From Bacteroidota bacterium (lineage in GTDB: Bacteria; Bacteroidota; Bacteroidia; Flavobacteriales; Weeksellaceae): 64,000 nucleotides of DNA. Location: contig JAFAGO010000035.1 in assembly GCA_023422635.1 (NCBI GenBank), forward strand, positions 62,001-126,000, in the 5' to 3' direction. This document shows positions 51,676 to 60,399 of this stretch, piece after piece (the first letter of the stretch is position 1; each line of letters starts with the position of its first letter). The translations under genes and the position numbers were made by a program. The notes beneath the pieces were generated by a model, which was not told the DNA's origin, ran no database searches, and saw nothing but the letters and a program-made list of their open reading frames with translations.

Positions 51676-53385
51676 TTAGTGAAATCTTACATCTCTGATA
51701 TTCAGGTAGTAAGTAACATTTCCCTTCCAATGATTTTCTTCAATCGTAAAAGCCAAATCGAAAGATTTTTCGCGGAAATCCAGAGCAGATTTTCCCAACT
51801 TAAAACCAACACATTCTAGGTTTCTACCTGTACTTTCTTGGCGAATATAAAATTTAATATGATTATCGGTTTTTCCCATGGTTTTCACGATACCGGAAAC
51901 TTTTTGATTTTTAAGCACCAAAACAGGTTTCATATTCTGAGGACCAAAAGGGGAAAGTTTACGATGAAAATTGTAGAAATCACGATTTAAATGATCAATT
52001 TCAATTACCGTATCTATTTGAATACTGGGTTCCTTTTGATGTTCCTGAATACTTGCCGCGACTACTTCTTCAAACTTCAGTTTAAACTCATTAAGTTTAT
52101 CCTTCTCCATTGAAAGTCCTGCTGCAGCTTGATGCCCACCAAATTTAAGGAATAGATGCGAACATTTATCCAAGGCTTCATGCACATCGAAATCAGAAAC
52201 TGATCTTGCTGACGCTACAATTTCACCGTTATTTCCATCGGTAAAAACCAAAGTCGGCTTATAATAGGTTTCCGTTAAACGTGAAGCCACAATCCCAATC
52301 ACTCCTTTGTTCCATTCGGGACTGTAGACTACGGTTGTAAAATTGTTTTCTTGATGGGTTTCTTGAATTTGATCCAGCGCTTCTTGAGTGGAACTCATAT
52401 CGAGCTCGCGACGTTCATCGTTCAAACTCATAATTTCTTCCACAATGGGTTGCGCTTGTTTTAAATTATCCGCAATCATTAATTCTACAGACGCTTTCCC
52501 ATGAGAAATTCTTCCGGCTGCATTAATTTTTGGTGCAATTTCAAAAACAATATTGGTAATATCAAAATGCGATAGTTTATCGATAGGAATCAATTGTCGC
52601 AAACCGAGTTTTCGTGTTTTACGTAAAGTTTTGAGACCCAATTTCGCAAAAACACGATTTTCACCCGTCATCGCAACAATATCTGCCGCAATGGAAATTG
52701 CCAATAAATCGGTAAGATCGTATAATTCTGAATCGGGGATTTTATAAATGGTATTTAGGCCTTGACAGAGTTTAAATCCCACTCCACAACCAGACAACTC
52801 TTTATAAGGATAGCGGCAATCTTTTCTTTTAGGATCTAAAACAGCGTAGGCTTTAGGAATTTCTTCTCCAGGTAAATGGTGATCACAAATGATAAAATCA
52901 ATTACTAAAGAATTGGCATAATCAATTTTGTCGGCTGCTTTAATTCCGCAATCCAATGCAATAATTAATGAAAAATTATTTTCTTTGGCAAAATCGATTC
53001 CTTCTTTGGAAATACCATATCCTTCCGCATTTCGATCAGGAATGTAAAAATCAAGATACTTTTTTTCGACTATTTTACTGAGATACAAATACATTAGCGC
53101 AACGGCGGTAGTTCCATCGACGTCGTAATCGCCATAAACAAGAATCTTTTCACCATTTTCTATGGCAGTAGCAATACGTTCAACCGCTTTCTGCATATCG
53201 GCCATTAAGAATGGACTGTGGATATCGGAAAGATTAGGTTTAAAAAACTCGCGTGCTTTCTGATAATTGTCGATTCCTCGAAGAACCAAGATTTTGGATT
53301 CAAATGTTCCAAACCCAAGCGAATAACTGAGGCCATCGACAACTTCTTCATCCGGTTCGGGTTTAAAAATCCATTTTTGACTCAT
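51676..53385 (-). CDS. recJ: single-stranded-DNA-specific exonuclease
   Basis: A 569-aa DHH-family 5'-3' exonuclease used in recombination and mismatch repair. Manganese motifs: YGDYDVDGTTAVALMY (motif I), DCGI, DHHLPGEEIP (motif III). The DHHA1 domain carries GGHQAAAGLS, and an OB-fold C-terminus follows. Length and order are typical. It heads a minus-strand run with nadD and DUF3817 and has a good promoter. Confidence 0.95.
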   Translation of the reverse strand: MSQKWIFKPEPDEEVVDGLSYSLGFGTFESKILVLRGIDNYQKAREFFKPNLSDIHSPFLMADMQKAVERIATAIENGEKILVYGDYDVDGTTAVALMYLYLSKIVEKKYLDFYIPDRNAEGYGISKEGIDFAKENNFSLIIALDCGIKAADKIDYANSLVIDFIICDHHLPGEEIPKAYAVLDPKRKDCRYPYKELSGCGVGFKLCQGLNTIYKIPDSELYDLTDLLAISIAADIVAMTGENRVFAKLGLKTLRKTRKLGLRQLIPIDKLSHFDITNIVFEIAPKINAAGRISHGKASVELMIADNLKQAQPIVEEIMSLNDERRELDMSSTQEALDQIQETHQENNFTTVVYSPEWNKGVIGIVASRLTETYYKPTLVFTDGNNGEIVASARSVSDFDVHEALDKCSHLFLKFGGHQAAAGLSMEKDKLNEFKLKFEEVVAASIQEHQKEPSIQIDTVIEIDHLNRDFYNFHRKLSPFGPQNMKPVLVLKNQKVSGIVKTMGKTDNHIKFYIRQESTGRNLECVGFKLGKSALDFREKSFDLAFTIEENHWKGNVTYYLNIRDVRFH

Positions 53386-53391
53386 ATTTTA

Positions 53392-53422
53392 CAAATTTAC
53401 GTTTTTATGTCCGAAAAGACAA
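53392..53422 (-). promoter_or_regulatory. recJ promoter (TTG-N20-TAAATTTG)
   Basis: On the minus strand TTG (plus 53420-53422) is followed after 20 bp by TAAATTTG (plus 53392-53399), a full consensus pair. It ends 6 bp before the recJ start codon. Confidence 0.7.
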
Positions 53423-53438
53423 TCTTTTGATTCTCACA

Positions 53439-53474
53439 CAAAAAAAAGAGATCACCTCGTAAAGATGATCTCTA
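53439..53474 (-). terminator. intrinsic terminator of the ABC-F gene
   Basis: On the minus strand AGAGATCA pairs with TGATCTCT, followed by a run of eight T. Confidence 0.9.
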
Positions 53475-53494
53475 AAATACGTTTTACAACTGAA

Positions 53495-55117
53495 TTATGC
53501 GTACATTTTCTCTCTCAGTTCTTTAATTTTTTTATCAGAAAGATATTCATCGTACGTCATCTCGCGATCGATTGCGCCGTTCGGTGTTAACTCAATAATA
53601 CGGTTACAAACGGTTTCAAGCATTTCGTGGTCATGAGAAGCTAAAAGAATATTCCCCTTGAAATTCTGTAGAGAGTTGTTTAATGTTGTAATACTTTCCA
53701 AATCTAAGTGGTTCGTTGGTTCATCTAACAGAAGTACATTTGCTTTCTGAAGCATCATTCTGGAAAACATACATCTCATTTTTTCACCTCCTGAAAGTAC
53801 GGTACAAGATTTTAGTGCTTCATCTCCAGAAAACAACATTCTTCCTAAGAAGCCACGCATAAATTCTTCATGGCGTTCTTCATCATTCTTAGTGAATTGA
53901 CGAAGCCAATCTACTAAATTCACATTCTCTTTAAAGAAGTCGGTATTATCTAAAGGCATGTACGATTGATTGGTGGTTACTCCCCAATTGTATTCGCCTT
54001 TATCTGCTTTTTCATTTCCAGAAATAATTTGGAAAAACTCGGTAATTGCCAAAGAGTTTTTGGAGATAATCGCAACTTTATCGCCTTTCTTCAATTTAAT
54101 ATCAACATTTTTGAAAAGCAATTCTCCATCTTTTGATTTCTCGAGATCTTTCACTTCAAGAATTTGATCTCCTGCTTCTCTTTCCATTTCAAAAATAATG
54201 GCGGGATATCTTCTTGATGATGGTTTAATCTCGTCAATATTAAGCTTATCCAACATTTTCTTTCTGGCAGTCGCTTGTTTCGCTTTTGCCACATTGGAGC
54301 TAAAACGCGCAATAAAGTCCTGAAGTTCTTTCTTCTTCTCTTCTGCTTTTTTATTGGCTTGCGCTCTTTGCTTTGTTGCTAATTGTGAAGCTTGATACCA
54401 GAAGGAATAATTCCCAGTGTAGAGATTCAATTTAGAATAATCTAAATCTCCGATATGGGTACAAACGGCATCAAGAAAGTGACGGTCGTGAGAAACTACT
54501 ATAACGGTGTTTTCGTAATCAGCTAAGAAATCTTCAAGCCAAGCAATGGTATCAATGTCCAAATCATTCGTAGGCTCGTCGAGAATTAGCACATCAGGGT
54601 TTCCGAAAAGGGCTTGTGCTAAAAGCACTTTCACCTTGTCTTTATTTTCCAACTCGCCCATTAGCTGATAATGCATATCTTCTTTAATTCCTACATTCGA
54701 AAGCATAGTTTGCGCATCGGATTCGGCATTCCACCCTCCCATTTCGTCGTAAACAACGCCAAGTTCTCCTGCTTTTATACCATCTTCATCAGAAAAATCA
54801 GGTTTTGCATAAAGCGCATCCATTTCTTCTTTAATGTCGAATAATTTTGTATTTCCTCTTAAAACAGTTTCAAGAACGGTAAATTCATCATAAGCAAAGT
54901 GATCCTGCTCTAATACGGACATTCTTTTACCCGGTTCCAGGGAAACACTTCCTGTGGTTGGGACTTGTTTACCGGTTAGGATTTTCAAAAAAGTTGATTT
55001 CCCTGCACCATTTGCCCCGATAATTCCATAGCAATTTCCTTTGGTAAACATAATGTTGACTTCGTCAAAAAGCACGCGCTTACCAAATTGAAGGGATAAA
55101 TTAGATACTGTTAGCAT
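53495..55117 (-). CDS. ABC-F family ATPase (YbiT-like ribosome-associated)
   Basis: A 540-aa soluble protein with two ABC domains in tandem and no membrane segment. First domain: GANGAGKSTF and VLILDEPTNDLD. Charged linker (about 240-310, Lys/Ala-rich, the P-site-interaction motif). Second domain: signature LSGGEKMRCMF and VLLLDEPTNHLD. ABC-F proteins act on the ribosome as translation factors or, in some lineages, give antibiotic protection; the EttA/YbiT-like sequence points to housekeeping. The start was set at 55117 (MLTVSNLSLQFG), because the 17-residue extension reads over the TATTTTTG -7 box (minus, 55137-55144). Confidence 0.93.
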   Translation of the reverse strand: MLTVSNLSLQFGKRVLFDEVNIMFTKGNCYGIIGANGAGKSTFLKILTGKQVPTTGSVSLEPGKRMSVLEQDHFAYDEFTVLETVLRGNTKLFDIKEEMDALYAKPDFSDEDGIKAGELGVVYDEMGGWNAESDAQTMLSNVGIKEDMHYQLMGELENKDKVKVLLAQALFGNPDVLILDEPTNDLDIDTIAWLEDFLADYENTVIVVSHDRHFLDAVCTHIGDLDYSKLNLYTGNYSFWYQASQLATKQRAQANKKAEEKKKELQDFIARFSSNVAKAKQATARKKMLDKLNIDEIKPSSRRYPAIIFEMEREAGDQILEVKDLEKSKDGELLFKNVDIKLKKGDKVAIISKNSLAITEFFQIISGNEKADKGEYNWGVTTNQSYMPLDNTDFFKENVNLVDWLRQFTKNDEERHEEFMRGFLGRMLFSGDEALKSCTVLSGGEKMRCMFSRMMLQKANVLLLDEPTNHLDLESITTLNNSLQNFKGNILLASHDHEMLETVCNRIIELTPNGAIDREMTYDEYLSDKKIKELREKMYA

Positions 55118-55267
55118 ATAGTTCGTAAATTTGCCGCAAAAATACGAAAAGAAATCGGGTTTATACACTTCTATAAAAACTATGCGTTTTTTAGTGAATT
55201 ATTAAAACTTTGGTTAAAATCGTGTAAAAAAAGTTAACATAATTTTTCAGAATTTTGTCCTCAGATT

Positions 55268-55726
55268 ATGAAAATCGAAAAAACCGTCAATATCCTTAAT
55301 AAAAGAGCAAGGTTCGAATACGAACTTTTAGAAGAGTTAGAAGCTGGAATTGTTTTAACAGGAACAGAGATAAAATCGCTTCGTTCTTCAAAAGCTTCCA
55401 TTACTGAATCTTTTTGCCAATTCATCGATAGTGAACTTTACATCATCAACATGAGTATTGACGAATACAAACTGGGAACTTTTTATAATCACAAATCAAA
55501 AAGGGAACGAAAATTGCTGCTGCACAAAAGGGAATTGCAGAAGTTTGAGAAAAAGTTAAAAGATGTAGGAAATACAATAATTCCCTTAAAACTTTATATT
55601 AATGACAATGGTCTGGCTAAAGTTCGAATTGCAGTCGGAAGAGGTAAAAAACTCTTTGATAAAAGGCAATCTATAAAGGATAGAGAAAGCAAGAGAAATC
55701 TAGACCGAGTAATGAAGAAAAGTTAA
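55268..55726 (+). CDS. smpB: SsrA-binding protein SmpB
   Basis: A 152-aa RNA-binding protein that delivers tmRNA to stalled ribosomes. It begins with NKRARFEYELLEELEAGIVL and continues with GTEIKSLR and YKLGTFYNHKSKRERKLLLH. The basic C-terminal tail (GKKLFDKRQSIKDRESKR) reaches the mRNA channel. Normal length. It is the protein partner of the ssrA gene at 25980, about 29 kb away. Confidence 0.96.
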   Translation: MKIEKTVNILNKRARFEYELLEELEAGIVLTGTEIKSLRSSKASITESFCQFIDSELYIINMSIDEYKLGTFYNHKSKRERKLLLHKRELQKFEKKLKDVGNTIIPLKLYINDNGLAKVRIAVGRGKKLFDKRQSIKDRESKRNLDRVMKKS

Positions 55727-55803
55727 AAAATCCTTAAAAAACTTTGTGTATAAGGAAAATTTATATTTATTTTGCATAATCAATTATTTAATCATTTAAT
55801 TCT

Positions 55804-57252
55804 ATGAAAAATTTAAAATTAGGAATTTCGGCTTTGGCACTTACGATTGCCTCTACCGTATTCGCTCAAACTACTACTAACCCTTGGGTTATCGGAGTAG
55901 GTGCACATGGAGTGAATCACGTAGCTGCCGGAGGTGGTTTGGACAATTTTTTTGATAACTTGACAGGTAAGCCATTGTGGTCTATTAAAAACTACACAAT
56001 TACCCCACCATTGTCAAAATTAACTGTTGCTAGAAATCTAAACAAATTTCTTGTATTAGATTGGCAAACTTCTGTAGGAAATGTCGATAACAAGAGAATC
56101 GGTATGGATAAGGAGTTCTTCCTTATGACAGGTCTTGGTCTTCAATTCAAATTCAATGGTTTTTGGAACGAAGATTCTTGGTTTGATCCATATGCAAGAG
56201 TTGGTGCTAACTACCTAAGACACGATTATACAGGTGTTAATTTCCCAGTAACTGCAACTGATGGTACTTACTATGCTGCATATTCTGGAAAAGATAACGG
56301 AGAAGCAAAAGCAGATCACTTTGCAACTAACTTTGGTTTAGGATCTAACTTCTGGTTAACTCAAAACTTCGGTCTTGGTATCCAAGGTGATTACGTAGCA
56401 ACTCCAGGTGATAAATCTGATGTAGCGAACTTCTGGCAAGCTTCTGCTTCCCTATTGTTCAGATTCGGAAACACTGATAGAGATAAAGACGGTATCCCTG
56501 ATAAAGAAGATGCTTGTCCAGATGAACCAGGTTTACCTGAATTCCAAGGATGTCCTGATACTGATGGTGATGGTATTCCTGATAAAGATGACCAATGTCC
56601 AGATGTTGCTGGTCCAGTTGAAAACAATGGTTGCCCTTGGCCAGATACTGATGGTGATGGTGTTCTTGACAAAGATGATCAATGTCCAGACGTAGCAGGT
56701 CCAGCTGAAAACAACGGTTGCCCTTGGCCAGATACTGATGGTGACGGTGTTCTTGACAAAGACGATAAATGTCCAGATGTACCAGGTCTTAAAGAATACG
56801 ATGGATGTCCTAAACCAGATTCAGTTTGGGCTGATGAAGCTACAGGAGCATTGAAAGGTATTTTATTCGATTTCAACAAAGCAACAATTACGAAAGCTGA
56901 ATCAGTTGCAAAAATTGATCAAGCTGCTTCAATTATCAAAAATTCAACTGGTAAATTCTTAGTAACTGGTCACACAGATGCTAAAGGTGCTGAAGCGTAT
57001 AACCTTAAACTTTCAAGAGAAAGAGCTGCATCTGTAGTTAAAGCTCTAGAAGCAAGAGGAGTTAGCGATGATAAATTGAAATCAATTGGTGTAGGTGAAA
57101 AAGAAGCTACAGTTCCTGAAACTGCTTCTGACGCTGAAAGAGCAATCGATAGAAAAGTTGTAGTTTCTGCACTTGATAAAGATGCTTGGGAAGCAATGCA
57201 AAAATCTGACCTTCCAGTAGTGAAAAAGAAAACAGTTAAAAAGAAAAAATAA
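55804..57252 (+). CDS. OmpA family outer-membrane protein with type-3 repeats
   Basis: A 482-aa outer-membrane protein with a signal peptide (ending ASTVFAQ) and an N-terminal beta-barrel of about 200 residues. Thrombospondin type-3-like calcium-binding repeats (DTDGDGxxDKDDxCPD, about 225-340) follow, then a C-terminal OmpA peptidoglycan-binding domain (LFDFNKATIT, VTGHTDAKGAEAYNLKLSRERA). A basic tail VVKKKTVKKKK closes it. It ties the outer membrane to the cell wall and is usually among the most abundant proteins of this group. Codon choice is visibly more uniform than in its neighbours, consistent with high expression. Monocistronic. Confidence 0.95.
   Translation: MKNLKLGISALALTIASTVFAQTTTNPWVIGVGAHGVNHVAAGGGLDNFFDNLTGKPLWSIKNYTITPPLSKLTVARNLNKFLVLDWQTSVGNVDNKRIGMDKEFFLMTGLGLQFKFNGFWNEDSWFDPYARVGANYLRHDYTGVNFPVTATDGTYYAAYSGKDNGEAKADHFATNFGLGSNFWLTQNFGLGIQGDYVATPGDKSDVANFWQASASLLFRFGNTDRDKDGIPDKEDACPDEPGLPEFQGCPDTDGDGIPDKDDQCPDVAGPVENNGCPWPDTDGDGVLDKDDQCPDVAGPAENNGCPWPDTDGDGVLDKDDKCPDVPGLKEYDGCPKPDSVWADEATGALKGILFDFNKATITKAESVAKIDQAASIIKNSTGKFLVTGHTDAKGAEAYNLKLSRERAASVVKALEARGVSDDKLKSIGVGEKEATVPETASDAERAIDRKVVVSALDKDAWEAMQKSDLPVVKKKTVKKKK
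56557..56817 (+). repeat. in-gene tandem repeat, 87-bp period
   Basis: Three units starting at 56557, 56644 and 56731, each coding 29 residues of DTDGDG..DKDD.CPD type. The second and third are nearly identical at DNA level, suggesting recent duplication or gene conversion inside the OmpA-family gene. Confidence 0.88.
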
Positions 57253-57270
57253 TTCGTTTTCTAACTATAA

Positions 57271-57302
57271 AAAAAACGTCCTCTCTTTGAGGGCGTTTTT
57301 TT
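57271..57302 (+). terminator. intrinsic terminator of the OmpA-family gene
   Basis: AAAAACG-CC pairs with GG-CGTTTTT around TCTCTTTGA, followed by a T run. Confidence 0.88.
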
Positions 57303-57318
57303 ATTCTCGCAAATTCAC

Positions 57319-57326
57319 TATTTTTG
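57319..57326 (+). promoter_or_regulatory. -7 box TATTTTTG for the YebC gene
   Basis: TAnnTTTG match 23 bp before the ATG at 57350. No -33 TTTG is visible; the terminator stem lies there. Confidence 0.5.
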
Positions 57327-57349
57327 CATACCTAAAAATACTAAAGTCT

Positions 57350-58090
57350 ATGGGAAGAGCATTTGAATATAGAAAAGCCTCCAAATTGGCAAGATGGGAT
57401 AAAATGGCTAAAACATTTTCCCGAATCGGTAAAGACATCGCGATTGCAGTTAAAGCTGGCGGACCTGACCCCGAATCAAACCCTGCATTAAGACGTTGCA
57501 TCCAAAATGCAAAGGGAGCAAATATGCCTAAAGATAACGTAGAACGCGCCATTAAGAAAGCTTCAGGAGCAGATGCTGAACAATATGACGAAGTAACTTA
57601 CGAAGGTTATGGACAAGGAGGTGTTGCGTTTTTTATAGAATGTACAACCAATAACCCAACGAGAACCGTTGCCAACGTTCGCGCAATTTTTAACAAGTTT
57701 GATGGAAACCTAGGGAAGAATGGAGAATTGGCTTTTATTTTTGACCGAAAGGGTATTTTCAGTATTGATAAATCCCAAATAAAATTAGATTGGGATGACT
57801 TCGAGATGGAAATTATCGATGCAGGTGCCGAAGAAATTGACGCCGATGAAGAAGAAGTGATGATTACCACTGCTTTCGAAGATTTCGGCTCCCTAGCGCA
57901 TAAACTTGAAGAACTTGGAATCGAGGTTAAAAGCGCAGAACTGCAGCGAATTCCAAATATGACGAAAGAGGTTTCTGAAGATCAATTTAAAGTTAACATG
58001 AAAATGCTAGAACGATTTGAGGAAGATGATGATGTACAAAACGTCTACCACAATATGGAGATCACCGATCAACTGATGAACTCTTTATAA
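57350..58090 (+). CDS. YebC/PmpR family protein
   Basis: A 246-aa three-domain protein of the YebC/PmpR/TACO1 family. It starts MGRAFEYRKASKLARWDKMAK, with GPDPESNPALRRCIQNAKGANMPKDNVERAI in the second segment and VTYEGYGQGGVAFFIECTT. Family members have been described as transcription regulators and more recently as translation factors relieving stalls. ATG 57350 begins the conserved N-terminus; the longer frame would run through the promoter. Transcribed alone. Confidence 0.94.
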   Translation: MGRAFEYRKASKLARWDKMAKTFSRIGKDIAIAVKAGGPDPESNPALRRCIQNAKGANMPKDNVERAIKKASGADAEQYDEVTYEGYGQGGVAFFIECTTNNPTRTVANVRAIFNKFDGNLGKNGELAFIFDRKGIFSIDKSQIKLDWDDFEMEIIDAGAEEIDADEEEVMITTAFEDFGSLAHKLEELGIEVKSAELQRIPNMTKEVSEDQFKVNMKMLERFEEDDDVQNVYHNMEITDQLMNSL

Positions 58091-58097
58091 AAATATC

Positions 58098-58132
58098 AAA
58101 GCCATCTCGTTTGCAGATGGCTTTTCTTTTTA
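58098..58132 (+). terminator. intrinsic terminator of the YebC gene
   Basis: AAAGCCATCT pairs with AGATGGCTTT around CGTTTGC, followed by TCTTTTT. It may also serve the converging GNAT gene. Confidence 0.9.
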
Positions 58133-58135
58133 TAA

Positions 58136-58423
58136 CTATTTCAAAAAGATATCATCAATATCACTCATTTTATTCATCACCGACCTTGAGTAAGAGCAAT
58201 GTGGATAAACATTCCATTTGTTTTCACGAGCAAAGCGAATCGCTTCTTCGACAAGATATTTGCCCATTCCGCGCCCTTCAAATTTAGGGTGCACCAAAAC
58301 AAAAGAAATAATAAGTTTTTGATCATCGGGGAAAATGGTATACGTTAAACGCCCCACTTCTTCAGTTTCGTTGTTTAATGCGATAAAACCACCATTACCG
58401 GATTTGTTATTTTCAAATTTCAT
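58136..58423 (-). CDS. GNAT-type acetyltransferase, YjdJ/GTL-like short form
   Basis: A 95-aa minimal acetyltransferase of the N-acetyltransf_CG class: GGFIALNNETEEVGRLTY, VHPKFEGRGMGKYLVEEAIRFA (acetyl-CoA loop EGRGMG) and a C-terminal CSYSRSVMNK. These small single-domain proteins are common in bacteria and uncharacterised. Monocistronic. Confidence 0.85.
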   Translation of the reverse strand: MKFENNKSGNGGFIALNNETEEVGRLTYTIFPDDQKLIISFVLVHPKFEGRGMGKYLVEEAIRFARENKWNVYPHCSYSRSVMNKMSDIDDIFLK

Positions 58424-58616
58424 AAGGAATTTTTACCTAATATACGAAATCTAAAATCGTTCAGCTCGTGTAAAAATTACATCCTAAAGCGCATTCAGTT
58501 AAAAATTACCACTTATATTAGCTTGAAAAAGCTACAACGTTTATAAACAATTCAGGACAACTAAAATACATATAAACAAACATTGTGTTAATAGTGAAAG
58601 AGCATACTTTTCGGTC

Positions 58617-58763
58617 ATGGGATTTTACTCTTTTTTAAACATTAATAAAACGGAATTTACCACAGAAAGCATAACACGAATTGATGTTCAACATACAGAT
58701 TACAATGAATTTTCGTACCTTAGAGAAGCTTTCCCAGACTGGATTAGAATACCAGTTAAATAG
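58617..58763 (+). CDS. possible small protein, 48 aa
   Basis: In the 402-bp gap before cutC an ATG frame runs for 48 codons to TAG (58761-58763). The product is a polar protein with a hydrophobic start (MGFYSFLNINK) and an aromatic end (EFSYLREAFPDWIRIPVK). It is too short for confident calling and no clear ribosome site is seen. The composition is protein-like rather than random. It could be a real small protein or the remnant of a longer gene. The seven residues EFSYLRE recur in CutC just downstream. The rest of the gap (58424-58616) holds nothing I can name. Confidence 0.35.
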   Translation: MGFYSFLNINKTEFTTESITRIDVQHTDYNEFSYLREAFPDWIRIPVK

Positions 58764-58825
58764 ATCATGAACATTAAACTTATCATAAAATATAAATCCT
58801 AAATTTTATAACAAACACATATCCG

Positions 58826-59488
58826 ATGTTGGAAATTGCTTGCTTCGAAATTACCTCTGCTGAAATCGCATTAAACTCTGTCGCGGATCGCATCGAATTT
58901 TGCTCAGACTTTCAGTTAGGTGGCTTAACTCCTAATATTGATGAATTCTCTTACTTAAGAGAGAAATACGGCAAGCCCATCCATGTCATGATTCGCCCAT
59001 CATCAGGATCTTTCTTCTACAGTGATAATGAATTTTTGAAAATGAAAAAAAGTATTCAAGATTTTAAAAAGGCTGGTGCAAATGCGTTTGTTTTTGGAAT
59101 TCTCGGAGAAAACTATGAAATCGACGAAGAAAAAAATAAAATACTAATCGATACGGCTGATGGAATTCCTTGCATCTTTCATCGCGCTATTGATCGAACT
59201 CCCAATTTAGAGAAGTCAGTTGAAAAACTCATATCATTACGATTCAAAGAAGTTTTAACTTCGGGAGGGAAAAAGACCGCGATAGAAGGTAAAGACACAA
59301 TTAAAACACTCATCAAAAATTTCAGTTCGGAGATCAAAATTCTTATTGGCGGCGGTGTACGTTCAACGAATATTGCAGCGCTAAAAAATTATACGCTAGG
59401 AAAATACTTTCATTCATCCGCAATATTACCTTATGAAACTTTTGCAAATGATCAGGAAATTAAGAAGCTAAAAGAAATTGTCTTTTAA
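58826..59488 (+). CDS. cutC: copper homeostasis protein CutC
   Basis: A 220-aa TIM-barrel protein: LEIACFEITSAEIA, ADRIEFCSDFQLGGLTPN, HVMIRPSSGSFFYS, FHRAIDR and VLTSGGKKTAIEG are the CutC hallmarks. The family was linked to copper tolerance in E. coli, though that assignment has been questioned and the true reaction is unknown. Slightly shorter than the usual ~240 residues but with all blocks present. No copper transporter nearby. Confidence 0.93.
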   Translation: MLEIACFEITSAEIALNSVADRIEFCSDFQLGGLTPNIDEFSYLREKYGKPIHVMIRPSSGSFFYSDNEFLKMKKSIQDFKKAGANAFVFGILGENYEIDEEKNKILIDTADGIPCIFHRAIDRTPNLEKSVEKLISLRFKEVLTSGGKKTAIEGKDTIKTLIKNFSSEIKILIGGGVRSTNIAALKNYTLGKYFHSSAILPYETFANDQEIKKLKEIVF

Positions 59489-59493
59489 TAAAA

Positions 59494-59521
59494 ATTTCCG
59501 ACACCTACGGCATCGGAAAAC
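59494..59521 (-). terminator. terminator of the nusB-DUF1573-yajC run
   Basis: On the minus strand TTTTCCGA pairs with TCGGAAA across an 11-base loop, followed by TTTTTATT. It lies about 32 bp beyond the yajC stop. Confidence 0.65.
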
Positions 59522-59552
59522 AACATTATATCTTGAACTAAAAATCTCGTTT

Positions 59553-59870
59553 TTACTTTTCCTCCTTTGCTTCTGGAAAGCGCGCTGCAGTAAATTCTCT
59601 TGAAATTGCAGCTTTCTCGAATTTTAGTTTTCCGGATAAGGTTTCAATAATCACACCATCATCCATTATTTGTGCTATTCTTCCATGAAGTCCTGAAGTA
59701 GTTACTACCCTACTTCCTACTTTCAAAGATTCCTGAAAATTCTTTTCTTGTTTTTGTTTTTTCATCTGAGGACGAATCATCAGAAAATAAAAGGCAACAA
59801 ACATCAAACCCATCATTAATAAGGTTGGAGTCATCGATCCTTCTGCTGCTTGTAATACTAAAAGAGTCAT
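59553..59870 (-). CDS. yajC: preprotein translocase accessory subunit YajC
   Basis: A 105-aa inner-membrane protein: one helix (about 14-32) ending in FYFLMIRPQMKKQK, then the cytosolic domain with VGSRVVTTSGLHGRI. It associates with SecDF and the Sec channel. It is the last gene of a three-gene run with nusB and a DUF1573 lipoprotein, a gene order I recognise from other flavobacteria. Confidence 0.94.
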   Translation of the reverse strand: MTLLVLQAAEGSMTPTLLMMGLMFVAFYFLMIRPQMKKQKQEKNFQESLKVGSRVVTTSGLHGRIAQIMDDGVIIETLSGKLKFEKAAISREFTAARFPEAKEEK

Positions 59871-59887
59871 GTATTTGGGATTTTAAA

Positions 59888-60391
59888 TTACGGAGTTACG
59901 TTACCTGTAAAACTGATAACAATTGGTGCAGTTTCTACATTCGCATACACTTCAGCTTGTTTGTGAATTTGTCCATCGAAGTTAGATGAATCAAATTTCA
60001 AAGTAATGGTTCCCGTTTTACCAGGCATAATAGGATCCTTCGTATAGTCCGGTGCGGTACAACCACAACCCGGTTTAACTGCAGAAATAATTAATGGATT
60101 AGTACCTGTATTGGTTACAACATATTGATGTTCTACAGATTCTCCTTTTTTAATATCTCCAAAATTAAAGGTATTTTCCGCTAATGCAAGCGTTGTTAAA
60201 GGTTTAGACTGTGCGTCTTTAACCATTTGGTCGTGCTGATTTTCTGCAGATTGAGCGGGTGCTAAATCGGAAGTTTGTGCAACATCTTCGGTTGTTGCTA
60301 ATTGATCAGCAGGTTGGTTTTGATCTTTTTTACAAGATTGTACTCCTGCTGCCATAATGCAAAGCGTTAGTCCTAAAATTAATTTTTTCAT
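59888..60391 (-). CDS. DUF1573 lipoprotein
   Basis: A 167-aa lipoprotein (lipobox GVQSC, Cys ~20) with a Gln/Asp-rich linker and a DUF1573 immunoglobulin-like domain (FNFGDIKKGESVEHQYVVTN, PGCGCTAPDY, GTITLKFDSSNFDGQ). The CGC pair is a family hallmark and could bind metal or form a disulfide. The function is unknown. It lies 17 bp upstream of yajC and 8 bp downstream of nusB. Confidence 0.9.
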   Translation of the reverse strand: MKKLILGLTLCIMAAGVQSCKKDQNQPADQLATTEDVAQTSDLAPAQSAENQHDQMVKDAQSKPLTTLALAENTFNFGDIKKGESVEHQYVVTNTGTNPLIISAVKPGCGCTAPDYTKDPIMPGKTGTITLKFDSSNFDGQIHKQAEVYANVETAPIVISFTGNVTP

Positions 60392-60399
60392 TTTTATAT

